Assembly: GCA_934661755.1 (NCBI GenBank)
Contig: CAKUJM010000004.1
Location: 26,902 to 90,901, forward strand
Direction of reading: 5' to 3'
DNA: 64,000 bases
Source: an uncultured Lentisphaeria bacterium
GTDB lineage: Bacteria > Verrucomicrobiota > Lentisphaeria > Oligosphaerales > Oligosphaeraceae
The translations under genes were made by a program, and so were the position numbers. The notes below the pieces were generated by a model that saw nothing but the letters and a program-made list of their open reading frames with translations, was not told where the DNA came from and made no database searches. Position 1 is the stretch's first letter, and each line of letters opens with the position of its first letter. This document shows positions 9,276 through 17,135 of this stretch, piece by piece.

Positions 9276-10529
9276 ATGAAGAAGATCATCATCATGCTCA
9301 TTGTCATCGCCCTCGGCGGCGGTGCATACTATTGGCATGCCCGCCAAAGTGTAAAGGACGAGATCATCCACTACCGCTCGCAGGCGATCGGGCGGGGGAC
9401 GGTGACCCAGGAGGTCACTGCCACCGGCACCGTGAATCCGATCAAGTCGGTCGAGGTGGCCACGCAGGTCACCGGGAAGGTGATTTCACTTTCCGCCGAT
9501 TACAATTCACGCGTCAAGGAAGGCCAGGTCATCGCGCTGATCGATCCGGAGACCTATAAGTCCGCGCTGGAGTCCGCCGAGGCCACCCTGGCCTCCAACC
9601 GCGCGTCATTGGAGCGCACCCGCGCCCAGCTGCGGTATGCCCAGAAGGAACTCGAGCGCCAGAAGAAGCTCTATGACCGGGGAATGGCCACCGAGTCCGA
9701 GGTGGATTCCTGCCAGGCCAGCTATGATGAACTGGTGGCCACCGAAAAATCCAACCAGGCATCCATCCGCCAGTCCGAGGCGTCGGTGAAGACCGCCCAG
9801 ACCAACCTGTCGTACTGCACCATCACCTCGCCGGTGACCGGCATTGTCATCGAACGCTCCGTGGACGAGGGCCAGACGGTCGTTTCCTCCATGAGCGCAT
9901 CCGCGCTGTTCAAGATCGCCACCGACATGAGCCGCATCCAGGTCGAGGCCGCAGTGCCCGAGGCAGATGTCGGCGGCATCCGCATCGGGCAGGCGGTCAA
10001 TTTCACCGTCGATGCCTACCGCCGACAATTCACCGGCAAGGTGACGCAGATCCGCCTGGCCTCCACCACCACCTCCAACGTCGTCACCTATCCGGTGATT
10101 GTCGAGGCCGACAATCCCGGCGAGATGCTCTTCCCGGGAATGACTGCCAATCTAAGCATCATCATTGAGGAAGCCGCCGATGCCGTGGTGATCCCCGCCG
10201 CCGCATTGCGCTTCGAACCGCCCTTCCCGGTTCCGGCGGACGACGCGGCAGCGGAGCACGCCAATGCCCGGGTCATCTGGATTGCCGACTCCAGCACCGA
10301 AATTCATCCGGAGACCGTGGAGCTGGGCATCACCGACGGCATCACCCAGGCGCTGAACAACGCCGAACATCTGCTGGGCAAGGAGGTCGTCACCGGCAAG
10401 CAGCGCGCCGCGGTGGCCGCCCCGAACGGCTCTTCGCCATCCAACCCGTTCATGCCCAAACGCCCCCAGCGCAACCAGAAAAACGGCAGAGGCGGCAATG
10501 CCGGCGGCCCGCCTCCGCCGGGACCGTGA
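9276..10529 (+). CDS. MacA-like periplasmic adaptor of an ABC exporter
   Basis: The 417-residue membrane fusion protein has one N-terminal membrane anchor (residues 3-20), a biotinyl-lipoyl half (VEVATQVTGKVISLSADY), a long coiled-coil hairpin (about residues 95-175, ERTRAQLRYAQKELERQKKL), a second lipoyl half (SYCTITSPVTGIVIERSVDE) and a beta-barrel. The C-terminus ends in a disordered Asn/Gly/Pro-rich tail. It links the TolC protein upstream to the ABC transporter downstream. MacA proteins typically serve macrolide, peptide or lipopeptide export; the cargo here is unknown. Confidence 0.92.
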   Translation: MKKIIIMLIVIALGGGAYYWHARQSVKDEIIHYRSQAIGRGTVTQEVTATGTVNPIKSVEVATQVTGKVISLSADYNSRVKEGQVIALIDPETYKSALESAEATLASNRASLERTRAQLRYAQKELERQKKLYDRGMATESEVDSCQASYDELVATEKSNQASIRQSEASVKTAQTNLSYCTITSPVTGIVIERSVDEGQTVVSSMSASALFKIATDMSRIQVEAAVPEADVGGIRIGQAVNFTVDAYRRQFTGKVTQIRLASTTTSNVVTYPVIVEADNPGEMLFPGMTANLSIIIEEAADAVVIPAAALRFEPPFPVPADDAAAEHANARVIWIADSSTEIHPETVELGITDGITQALNNAEHLLGKEVVTGKQRAAVAAPNGSSPSNPFMPKRPQRNQKNGRGGNAGGPPPPGP

Positions 10530-10587
10530 CGGGAACGGAGGAAAACGCAGGATCCCGTCCCACCTTTTCACCCATTGCGCACGCATT

Positions 10588-11316
10588 ATGCTCATAGAAA
10601 TCACGGACATGTACAAAATCTACACCATGGGTGACAACACTGTCAACGCCCTCAATGGCGTGTCGCTCACGGTGGATTATGGCGAATTCGTCGCCATAAT
10701 GGGCCATTCCGGGTCGGGGAAGAGCACGCTTCTGAACATCCTCGGCGCCCTGGACACCCCCACCCGTGGCTCCTACAAATTGGACGGGCGTGAGATTTCG
10801 ACCATGTCGAAGAACGAATTGGCGCGCTACCGCAACCGCAAGCTGGGTTTCGTCTTCCAGAATTTCAACCTGCTGCCGCGCACTTCGGCAGTGGAGAATG
10901 TCGAGCTGCCATCCTTCTACGGCGGAGTCAAGATGAATGCCAGGCAGCGGCGGGAACGCGCGGTTTCGCTGCTGGAGCTGGTCGGGCTGGGCGAACGGAT
11001 CTACCACACGCCGGCACAGCTTTCCGGGGGGCAGCAGCAGCGCGTCGCCATTGCGCGCGCGCTGATGAACGACCCGCCGGTGATTCTGGCCGACGAGCCC
11101 ACCGGAAACCTGGACTCCAAGTCATCGGTGGAGATCATCGAGTTCCTGCAGCAATTGAACCGCAGGGGCATCACCATTGTGATGGTCACCCACGAGGATG
11201 ACATTGCGGCATTTGCCCAGCGCCGGATCGTGGTCAAGGACGGTTGCATCGCCTACAACGGCGATCTGCCGCCGTCGCAGATCGCGCCGCACGCCGATGC
11301 GCCCGAAACCGCCTGA
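10588..11316 (+). CDS. MacB/LolD-type ABC transporter ATP-binding protein
   Basis: The start at ATG 10588 gives a 242-residue ATPase; a longer frame begins inside the adaptor gene but has no family similarity there. Walker A is GHSGSGKST, the ABC signature is LSGGQQQRVAIARAL, Walker B is VILADEPTGNLD and the switch His lies in VMVTHEDD. The family (MacB N-domain, LolD, FtsE) drives mechanotransmission rather than classical channel transport. In most MacB proteins this domain is fused to the permease; here it is a separate gene 37 bp upstream of it. Confidence 0.93.
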   Translation: MLIEITDMYKIYTMGDNTVNALNGVSLTVDYGEFVAIMGHSGSGKSTLLNILGALDTPTRGSYKLDGREISTMSKNELARYRNRKLGFVFQNFNLLPRTSAVENVELPSFYGGVKMNARQRRERAVSLLELVGLGERIYHTPAQLSGGQQQRVAIARALMNDPPVILADEPTGNLDSKSSVEIIEFLQQLNRRGITIVMVTHEDDIAAFAQRRIVVKDGCIAYNGDLPPSQIAPHADAPETA

Positions 11317-11353
11317 TCCCGCATTCCCCTCTTCCAACGCACAGCATACTGCC

Positions 11354-12583
11354 ATGTCATTCATCATGATCTTCCGGGTCGCGCTGCGCGCGATCTGGCG
11401 CAACAAAGTCCGGAGCCTGCTTACGGCGCTGGGCATCATCGTCGGCATCGCCGCGGTAATCGCGGTGATCGCCATCGGGAATGGCGCATCACACCAGATG
11501 AAAAGCTCAATCAGCTCGATGGGCAACAACCTGGTGATGATCTTCCCCAGTTCGATACGCTCCGGCGGGATGCATATGGGCGCGGGATCATCCAACACGC
11601 TCACCGCCGCCGACGGCGAGCAGATCGAGCATGACTTCCCCGAGCTGGTCGCCGGCCAGACGCCGATGGTGCGCGCCTCCGGACAGGCCATCTACGGCGA
11701 AAACAACTGGGCCACCACGATCTCCGGCTGCGGCACCGGATTTCCGATAGTGCGGGGATGGAATGTCGGCGAGGGCGCGTTCTTCACGGAGCAGGATGTT
11801 TCCTCCGGACGACGGGTGCTGATCCTGGGGCGCACCGTCGTCACCAACCTCTTCGGCGAAAACACCGACCCCATCGGCAGGAATATCCGGATCAACAACA
11901 TGACCTTCAAGGTCCTGGGGATCATGGAGACCAAGGGATCCAATTCCATGGGGCAGGATCAGGACGACATCATCATCATGCCCTATACCACCGTCAAGCG
12001 CACGCTCCAGCGTTCGAAATTCAATTCGGTGAACCAGCTGCTCATATCCCTGAATTCAATGGATGACCTGCAGGAGGCGAAAAATGAATTCACCAAGCTG
12101 CTGCGGCAGCGCCATCGCCTGGCCGCCAGCAAAGATGACGACTTCACCATCCGGGACATGACCGAGATCACCGAGATGATGACCTCAATTTCATCGACCA
12201 TCACCATTCTGCTGGGGGCCGTCGCCTCGATCTCGCTGCTGGTCGGCGGCATCGGCATCATGAACATCATGCTGGTGTCCGTCACCGAACGCACCAGGGA
12301 AATCGGTCTGCGGATGGCAATTGGCGCCCGCCCGATCGACATCCTGATGCAGTTCCTGCTGGAGGCCATGACCCTCTCCTGCGTCGGCGGTCTCCTGGGA
12401 ACCATCCTCGGCGTCATCGGCGCCAAGGTCGTCGGGAATGTCCAGAACTGGCCGATCCTGATCACCGAGTCGTCGGTGGCAGTATCATTCCTGTTCTCGG
12501 CATTTGTCGGAATATTCTTTGGCTTTTATCCGGCATATCGCGCCTCGAACCTCAATCCGATCGACTGCCTGCGCTACGAATAG
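11354..12583 (+). CDS. MacB-like ABC transporter permease (FtsX fold)
   Basis: The 409-residue protein has one membrane helix near the N-terminus (residues about 20-42), a periplasmic MacB core domain (about 45-280) and three membrane helices after about residue 285, with the conserved GIGIMNIMLVSVTERTREIG block leading into the FtsX domain. The start at 11354 is chosen because MSFIMIFRVALRAIWRNK is the usual cytoplasmic opening. With the separate ATPase it would form a split MacB. It is the last gene of the TolC operon and ends 18 bp from the convergent dgkA gene. Confidence 0.93.
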   Translation: MSFIMIFRVALRAIWRNKVRSLLTALGIIVGIAAVIAVIAIGNGASHQMKSSISSMGNNLVMIFPSSIRSGGMHMGAGSSNTLTAADGEQIEHDFPELVAGQTPMVRASGQAIYGENNWATTISGCGTGFPIVRGWNVGEGAFFTEQDVSSGRRVLILGRTVVTNLFGENTDPIGRNIRINNMTFKVLGIMETKGSNSMGQDQDDIIIMPYTTVKRTLQRSKFNSVNQLLISLNSMDDLQEAKNEFTKLLRQRHRLAASKDDDFTIRDMTEITEMMTSISSTITILLGAVASISLLVGGIGIMNIMLVSVTERTREIGLRMAIGARPIDILMQFLLEAMTLSCVGGLLGTILGVIGAKVVGNVQNWPILITESSVAVSFLFSAFVGIFFGFYPAYRASNLNPIDCLRYE

Positions 12584-12601
12584 CGCCCCTGCGGCGCATT
12601 G

Positions 12602-12982
12602 TCAATGCAGGACTTTCCGTGCCACCGTCCACAGCGCCGCCAGCCAGACCACGACATTGATCAGGCAGACGCAAAAGACGGCGGCGCTGCCCAAATCCTT
12701 GGCCTTCCCCGCCAGCGGATGCCGCTGGGGCGACACCAGATCCACCACGGTCTCAATGGCGGTGTTCACCACCTCCAGCGTCGGCAGCAGCATCCACATC
12801 ACGGTCATGAAGGTCCGCCAAAGCAGCCCCAGCGGCAACACCAGCCAGATCAACGGCAGCGCGACCGCGCCGACGACAAGTTCGTGGACGAATGCCGTCT
12901 CGCCGGCCATTGCCTTGAGGCCCTGCAACGAGTATTTGGTGGAGGCCGCCAGATGTGACAGCCCTTTGTTTGTCGGGTGCAT
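12602..12982 (-). CDS. dgkA: Diacylglycerol kinase (prokaryotic, integral membrane)
   Basis: The 126-residue protein has the three membrane helices and the signature of bacterial DgkA: EVVNTAIETVVDL (catalytic Glu and metal-binding Glu) and AGKAKDLGSAAV. It phosphorylates diacylglycerol or undecaprenol at the inner membrane to recycle lipid. The length matches the family. It converges on the ABC permease gene and is separated from the downstream end of the HtrA gene by 55 bp, being transcribed the same way and perhaps together with it. Confidence 0.93.
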   Translation of the reverse strand: MHPTNKGLSHLAASTKYSLQGLKAMAGETAFVHELVVGAVALPLIWLVLPLGLLWRTFMTVMWMLLPTLEVVNTAIETVVDLVSPQRHPLAGKAKDLGSAAVFCVCLINVVVWLAALWTVARKVLH

Positions 12983-13037
12983 ATGATTTTATTTCCGGTT
13001 CCGCGGGCCGCCGCCGGCCATTGCCGCCGATCGGGCG

Positions 13038-14429
13038 TCAGTGCAGATAGAGCGAATCCACGACCAGCGGCGTATAGCGGTTGATCCCAACGGAGTATAT
13101 CCCCATCTGGCAACGGCTGCCGGCGTGCGTCCCGCTGAGCTGTTCGGCCAGCTGCTCCGGCGTGGCGATGTTATGTTTGTTGAACTGGGCGATGATGTCG
13201 CCGCGCTTGACGACCTGCCGCCATCTGGCGTTCTGGATGGCGAAGAAGGGCTCGCTGACGACTTCGCTGACCATCAGGCCATTGATTTCATCGGGAACCA
13301 TCATGGCACGGCGCACCGGAGCCGTGAGCTCCTGCAGCCGCAGCCCCAGCCGGGTCTCGAAAAGCATCTTCTGCGGCATGGGCGCTACTATAATATGATA
13401 ATCCGTCCCATCTGAGGTAGTGACAGTGGCTTTTTGCCCGGTTTTCAGCTGCCAGAGCATCCGGCTAAGCTCAATCGGCCGGGTCACCGCATGGCCGTCG
13501 ACGGCGGTGATCACCATCTTCTCCCTGATCCCGACCTTGGCCATCGGTCCGTCTTCAACCAGCGGCGGCACCACCACCCCGCCATCCCTGGCCCGCGACA
13601 GCGCCGCATCCGGCTGGATTCCGGCGTAGCCGTCGGAGAAATGCGAGGGCTTCAGCCAGTAGGAAAGGAACTTTTCGATGCGCGCCAGCGGAATGGCAAA
13701 GCAGATCCCCTGGGCGTCCGAGCGGATGGCCAGGTTGATGCCGATCAGCTGGCCGTCGAGATTGACCAGCGGACCGCCGGAATTGCCGGGATTGATCGCG
13801 GCGTCAGTCTGGATGATGTCATCGAAGGCGACGTCATCCTCCGTCAGCGAACGGTTGAAGGCGGAAAGCACGCCTTGCGAAACCGAGTGTTCCAGGCCGA
13901 AGGGATTGCCGATGGCAATCACGCTCTCACCCAGCAGCAGGTCGTCGCTTTGGGCAAAATCCGCCGGCACCAGCGGCTTGGACTGGAAATCGCCTTCCAG
14001 CATCAGCAGGCAGAGGTCGTTCGGAGTGTCATAGCCAATCACCCGCGCCGGATAGGCGGTGCCGTCCCACAGCCGGACCTCGATTTGCGGCGCACGCCGC
14101 ACGACGTGCGAATTGGTCAGCACCAGCCCCCGGGAATCCACTATCACCCCGGAGCCCAGCGGCGAATATTGCATCGTCTTGGTGATGCCGCGAGCCCGTC
14201 CGAAAAATTCGGTGAAAAAGAGATTGAAGGGGTCGTTCACCTGGATGATCTCCTGACGGGTGCCGATATTGACCACCCATGGCAGCGCCTTCTTCACCGC
14301 CCGCACCGCCGGAGTGAGACGCTGCGGCGAAGGCGCATTGCCGCCGGCAAATGCCATGAAAGTTGATGATAGCAATACCGAAACCACGAATGCTGTCACC
14401 GGGGTTGAATGCCGGATATCTGTGTTCAT
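13038..14429 (-). CDS. HtrA/DegP-type secreted serine protease with PDZ domains
   Basis: The start at 14429 is chosen because a GGAGG ribosome site sits five bases before that ATG; a longer in-frame start adds four residues. The 463-residue protein has a Sec signal (residues 1-29), a trypsin-like domain with triad His108 (TNSHVV), Asp138 (NDLCLL) and Ser217 (GNSGGPL), then a PDZ domain (about 260-350) and a second, weaker PDZ-like region (about 370-460). It would act on misfolded proteins in the periplasm. All catalytic residues are intact. The second PDZ-like part is inferred from length and pattern only. Confidence 0.92.
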   Translation of the reverse strand: MNTDIRHSTPVTAFVVSVLLSSTFMAFAGGNAPSPQRLTPAVRAVKKALPWVVNIGTRQEIIQVNDPFNLFFTEFFGRARGITKTMQYSPLGSGVIVDSRGLVLTNSHVVRRAPQIEVRLWDGTAYPARVIGYDTPNDLCLLMLEGDFQSKPLVPADFAQSDDLLLGESVIAIGNPFGLEHSVSQGVLSAFNRSLTEDDVAFDDIIQTDAAINPGNSGGPLVNLDGQLIGINLAIRSDAQGICFAIPLARIEKFLSYWLKPSHFSDGYAGIQPDAALSRARDGGVVVPPLVEDGPMAKVGIREKMVITAVDGHAVTRPIELSRMLWQLKTGQKATVTTSDGTDYHIIVAPMPQKMLFETRLGLRLQELTAPVRRAMMVPDEINGLMVSEVVSEPFFAIQNARWRQVVKRGDIIAQFNKHNIATPEQLAEQLSGTHAGSRCQMGIYSVGINRYTPLVVDSLYLH

Positions 14430-14572
14430 ATTATCCTCCATTGCAAAAAAAAGACCACTGCCAACGCCCCTATAGACTTACAAAGCCGCCATAAGTTCCC
14501 GCAGCCCGCCCAAACGGAGAGCCAGGAACGGAAGGCGGCCGTCTTCCAGCCCATGCCACGACGGCCATTGCC

Positions 14573-15922
14573 ATGAAATGCCAATTTTCCGAGCGCTACC
14601 TCCAGATCCTGTGGAACGAGCGGCTGCTGTCTGTACGGGCGCAGACCGTCGATGGCAAAGCGCTGCGGGTGCTTTCCACCGGCATCTGGAACCGCTGCGC
14701 CGGGCCGGATTTCAGCAACGCGGCCATCATGCTGGACAGCGTGATTCTGCGCGGCGACATCGAGATCCACCGGCTGGCGTCGGAATGGTTCGCCCATGGC
14801 CATGACCGCGACGACCGCTATCGGCAGGTGGCGTTGCATGTGGTCTGGATCAACGACCTGCCGGCGGACGGTCCGCGCAGCACCGGCCTGCCGACGCTGG
14901 AATTGTCTGGCCACCTCCAATCCGGCTGGCATCAGGTATTGGAGCGTGTGGAGAGCGCCTTCTATCCCCACGCCCGCGAGGTCCCGCCCGGCTCCTGCGC
15001 CATGCGGTGGGCGCTCACCGACGACACCGCGCTGGAGGGGATTCTCGAAGCCGCCGGCGACTCCCGATTCATCCGCAAGGGCGCCCAGATTCTGCGCGAA
15101 TGCGCCGTCTTCGCCCCTGACCAGATTCTCTATGAGCGCTGCTTCGAGGCGCTGGGGTACTCCGGCAACCGCCGGCAATTCCGCCTGCTGGCTCAGGCGG
15201 TCCCGCTTGACGTGCTCCGCCGCTGTCCGGACGCCGTCAGCGCCGGCGCGCTGCTTTTCGGCAATGCCGGGCTGCTCCCCGATCCCACCCGTGACGCGAT
15301 CATCCCGGAATTGCGCGGCTGGGTGAAGAGCGCCTGGCATTGCTGGTGGGCAAGCGGTGCGCATCCCGCTGGAATCAACTGGAACCACTGCTGCGGACGA
15401 CCCTTCAACAGCATCTTCCGACGTCTGGCCGGCGGGATCTTCTGGCTGCGCCAATGCGATTACTCGCCTTCACAATGGCTGGCGCAATGCCGCGAAGCCG
15501 CCGGCGGACATCCCCGGAAACTCCTGAAAATGCTGATGGCGCCCGCCAGGGAGGAGTCAATCTGGCGGCAATGCTACGACTTCCAGCACAAAGCCGCCCG
15601 CGAGGCCGCGCTTCTGGGCGCCAGCCGCCTGGCCGATGTCGCCACTAATATCTGGCTGCCATTTCTGGGGGCGCAATCAGAGTGCAATGGCGATGTACAG
15701 ACCCTGCAGCTGATCCGCAATGCCTGGCAGCTGCTGCCGCGGCAGCACTCCAATCTGCTGCTGGACGAGGCCTGCCACCGGTTCCTGTCGCCGCCGTCAC
15801 GCGAAAGGCAAATCCTCCGCCATGCCATCCACCAGCAGGGGATGATGGACATCTACCAGAAATTCTGCCTGGCGCTCAACCATAATTGCAATGAATGCCC
15901 GTTTGTCACCACCGGCGGGTGA
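14573..15922 (+). CDS. DUF2851 family protein
   Basis: The 449-residue protein matches the DUF2851 family in its opening block, LQILWNERLLSVRAQTVDG, and in GPDFSNAAIMLDSVILRGDIEIH, where the family keeps a GPDF and a GxIEIH motif. The tail has a cluster of Cys residues (NHNCNECPF) that could bind metal. There is no signal peptide or membrane helix. No function has been established for the family to my knowledge. It diverges from the HtrA gene, sharing a 143-bp intergenic region that must hold both promoters, and converges on the regulator gene with 14 bp between stops. Confidence 0.85.
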   Translation: MKCQFSERYLQILWNERLLSVRAQTVDGKALRVLSTGIWNRCAGPDFSNAAIMLDSVILRGDIEIHRLASEWFAHGHDRDDRYRQVALHVVWINDLPADGPRSTGLPTLELSGHLQSGWHQVLERVESAFYPHAREVPPGSCAMRWALTDDTALEGILEAAGDSRFIRKGAQILRECAVFAPDQILYERCFEALGYSGNRRQFRLLAQAVPLDVLRRCPDAVSAGALLFGNAGLLPDPTRDAIIPELRGWVKSAWHCWWASGAHPAGINWNHCCGRPFNSIFRRLAGGIFWLRQCDYSPSQWLAQCREAAGGHPRKLLKMLMAPAREESIWRQCYDFQHKAAREAALLGASRLADVATNIWLPFLGAQSECNGDVQTLQLIRNAWQLLPRQHSNLLLDEACHRFLSPPSRERQILRHAIHQQGMMDIYQKFCLALNHNCNECPFVTTGG

Positions 15923-15936
15923 CAAAAACAACGGCA

Positions 15937-16962
15937 TCAGCCGAATTTGAGGCTGTTTCCGGGGATGTAGTTCATGGGTTCGCGCCACTCCATGCAATGG
16001 CTGTATGGATTCTCCATGGACAGGCGCATTTCCTCCAGCAGCTTGCTCAGCACCCGCTGCTGGTCACGCATGATGGCGTCCAGCTGCAAATTGCTGCCAT
16101 CCATGAATTTCACCCGGTCGATCGTCAATAGCCCATAGTCACGGCCGGGCAGGAATCCGCGGTCCAGCATCTCACCGATGAACAGACCCGAAAGATAGCG
16201 GGTCATGGTAAAATACAATTTTCCGGGACGCAGCCACTCCTCCGGCAGCTTGACATATCCAAGCTGTTCATATGGAATGTATATCTCCTTCTCCAGGGAT
16301 ACCTGGAACATCGCGCTCCCCGCATGAAGCCCTTCGCGCTTCAGACGGTTCTGCTCCATGCCGTCAAAGCCGATGGCATTCACCGGAAGGCCGCATTCGG
16401 CAAGACGCTCCGACGCCAGGACACAACTGCCGAAATGATCCTGCCCAACCGAGGAAAAAATGCCCGGCAGGGGCGAGTAGTCCCAGAAGATCAACGGAAT
16501 CCGCCTTTTCCGGATCTCCAGAAGCGCCGGAAGCAGGCAGCGGACCAGGTGCGGGAAGCAGATGACCCCGCAAATCTCCTCCGACAACAACGACTGGAAA
16601 AACGACTCCTGATCAGCTTCACTGCGCGGAATCACAAACGGAATGATATGCTGACCATAATCCGCGGCCATGTTGAGCAGCTGGCCAATGTAGAAATCGT
16701 CGGAATTAGGCATGTCCCCGGAGACACTCTCCCAGCAAAGCGCAATCCGGGACAACGACCGCCCCGCGGCCTTCCGCTGGCGCACAAAATAGCCGTTCCC
16801 CCGGAAGCACTCCAATACCCCGTCCCGGACCAGCTGCTGCAACTTCTGGTGGACCCGGCTCTGCGGAACCTTGAATTGCGCCGCCAAAAGACGCTCGCTG
16901 GGAAGACGCTTCCCCTGGGGATAAACCCCACTCTCTATCTGTTCCTGAATAATCTCCAGCAT
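15937..16962 (-). CDS. GntR-family transcriptional regulator with LacI-type ligand domain
   Basis: The 341-residue protein opens with a GntR winged helix (residues 1-65: YPQGKRLPSERLLAAQFKVP, then a recognition helix and the wing RGNGYFVRQR). The rest resembles the periplasmic-binding-protein-like domain of LacI and AraR regulators, which bind sugars or sugar derivatives. A GGAG site lies six bases before the ATG. It diverges from the catabolic cluster that begins at 17136, across an AT-rich 173-bp region with a nested inverted repeat, so it most likely represses or activates that cluster in response to a carbohydrate. The ligand is not known. Confidence 0.88.
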   Translation of the reverse strand: MLEIIQEQIESGVYPQGKRLPSERLLAAQFKVPQSRVHQKLQQLVRDGVLECFRGNGYFVRQRKAAGRSLSRIALCWESVSGDMPNSDDFYIGQLLNMAADYGQHIIPFVIPRSEADQESFFQSLLSEEICGVICFPHLVRCLLPALLEIRKRRIPLIFWDYSPLPGIFSSVGQDHFGSCVLASERLAECGLPVNAIGFDGMEQNRLKREGLHAGSAMFQVSLEKEIYIPYEQLGYVKLPEEWLRPGKLYFTMTRYLSGLFIGEMLDRGFLPGRDYGLLTIDRVKFMDGSNLQLDAIMRDQQRVLSKLLEEMRLSMENPYSHCMEWREPMNYIPGNSLKFG

Positions 16963-16995
16963 GGCTACTCCAAAATTGATTCCTAACTGATTTTA

Positions 16996-17023
16996 AATAT
17001 AGCGCCATAAAAAAATATTTCAA
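16996..17023 (-). promoter_or_regulatory. Predicted sigma-70-like promoter for the GntR regulator
   Basis: On the minus strand TTGAAA (17018-17023) is followed after 16 bp by TATATT (16996-17001), each one mismatch from consensus. The ATG of the regulator lies 33 bp downstream. The whole region is far more AT-rich than its neighbours. Confidence 0.5.
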
Positions 17024-17027
17024 TCAT

Positions 17028-17089
17028 TTTTTGTCTGTGCGCTTGCATTTTCTCATGTCAAGAGATTATATTGATTCGACAGACAAAAA
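17028..17089. promoter_or_regulatory. Inverted repeat, candidate operator between regulator and catabolic cluster
   Basis: Perfect 10-bp arms, TTTTTGTCTG at 17028-17037 and CAGACAAAAA at 17080-17089, are centred 52 bp apart, close to five DNA turns. A second, outer pair (ATTTTAAAT at 16990-16998 and ATTTAAAAT at 17094-17102) is nested around them. Between the inner arms lies a possible plus-strand promoter (TTGCAT at 17043, 18-bp spacer, TATATT at 17067). The arrangement would suit a dimeric regulator bound at two sites. Operator function is inferred from position and symmetry. Confidence 0.5.
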
Positions 17090-17135
17090 TCAGATTTAAA
17101 ATTGAATAATCATTTTTTTTTGCCAAAAGCAAGCT

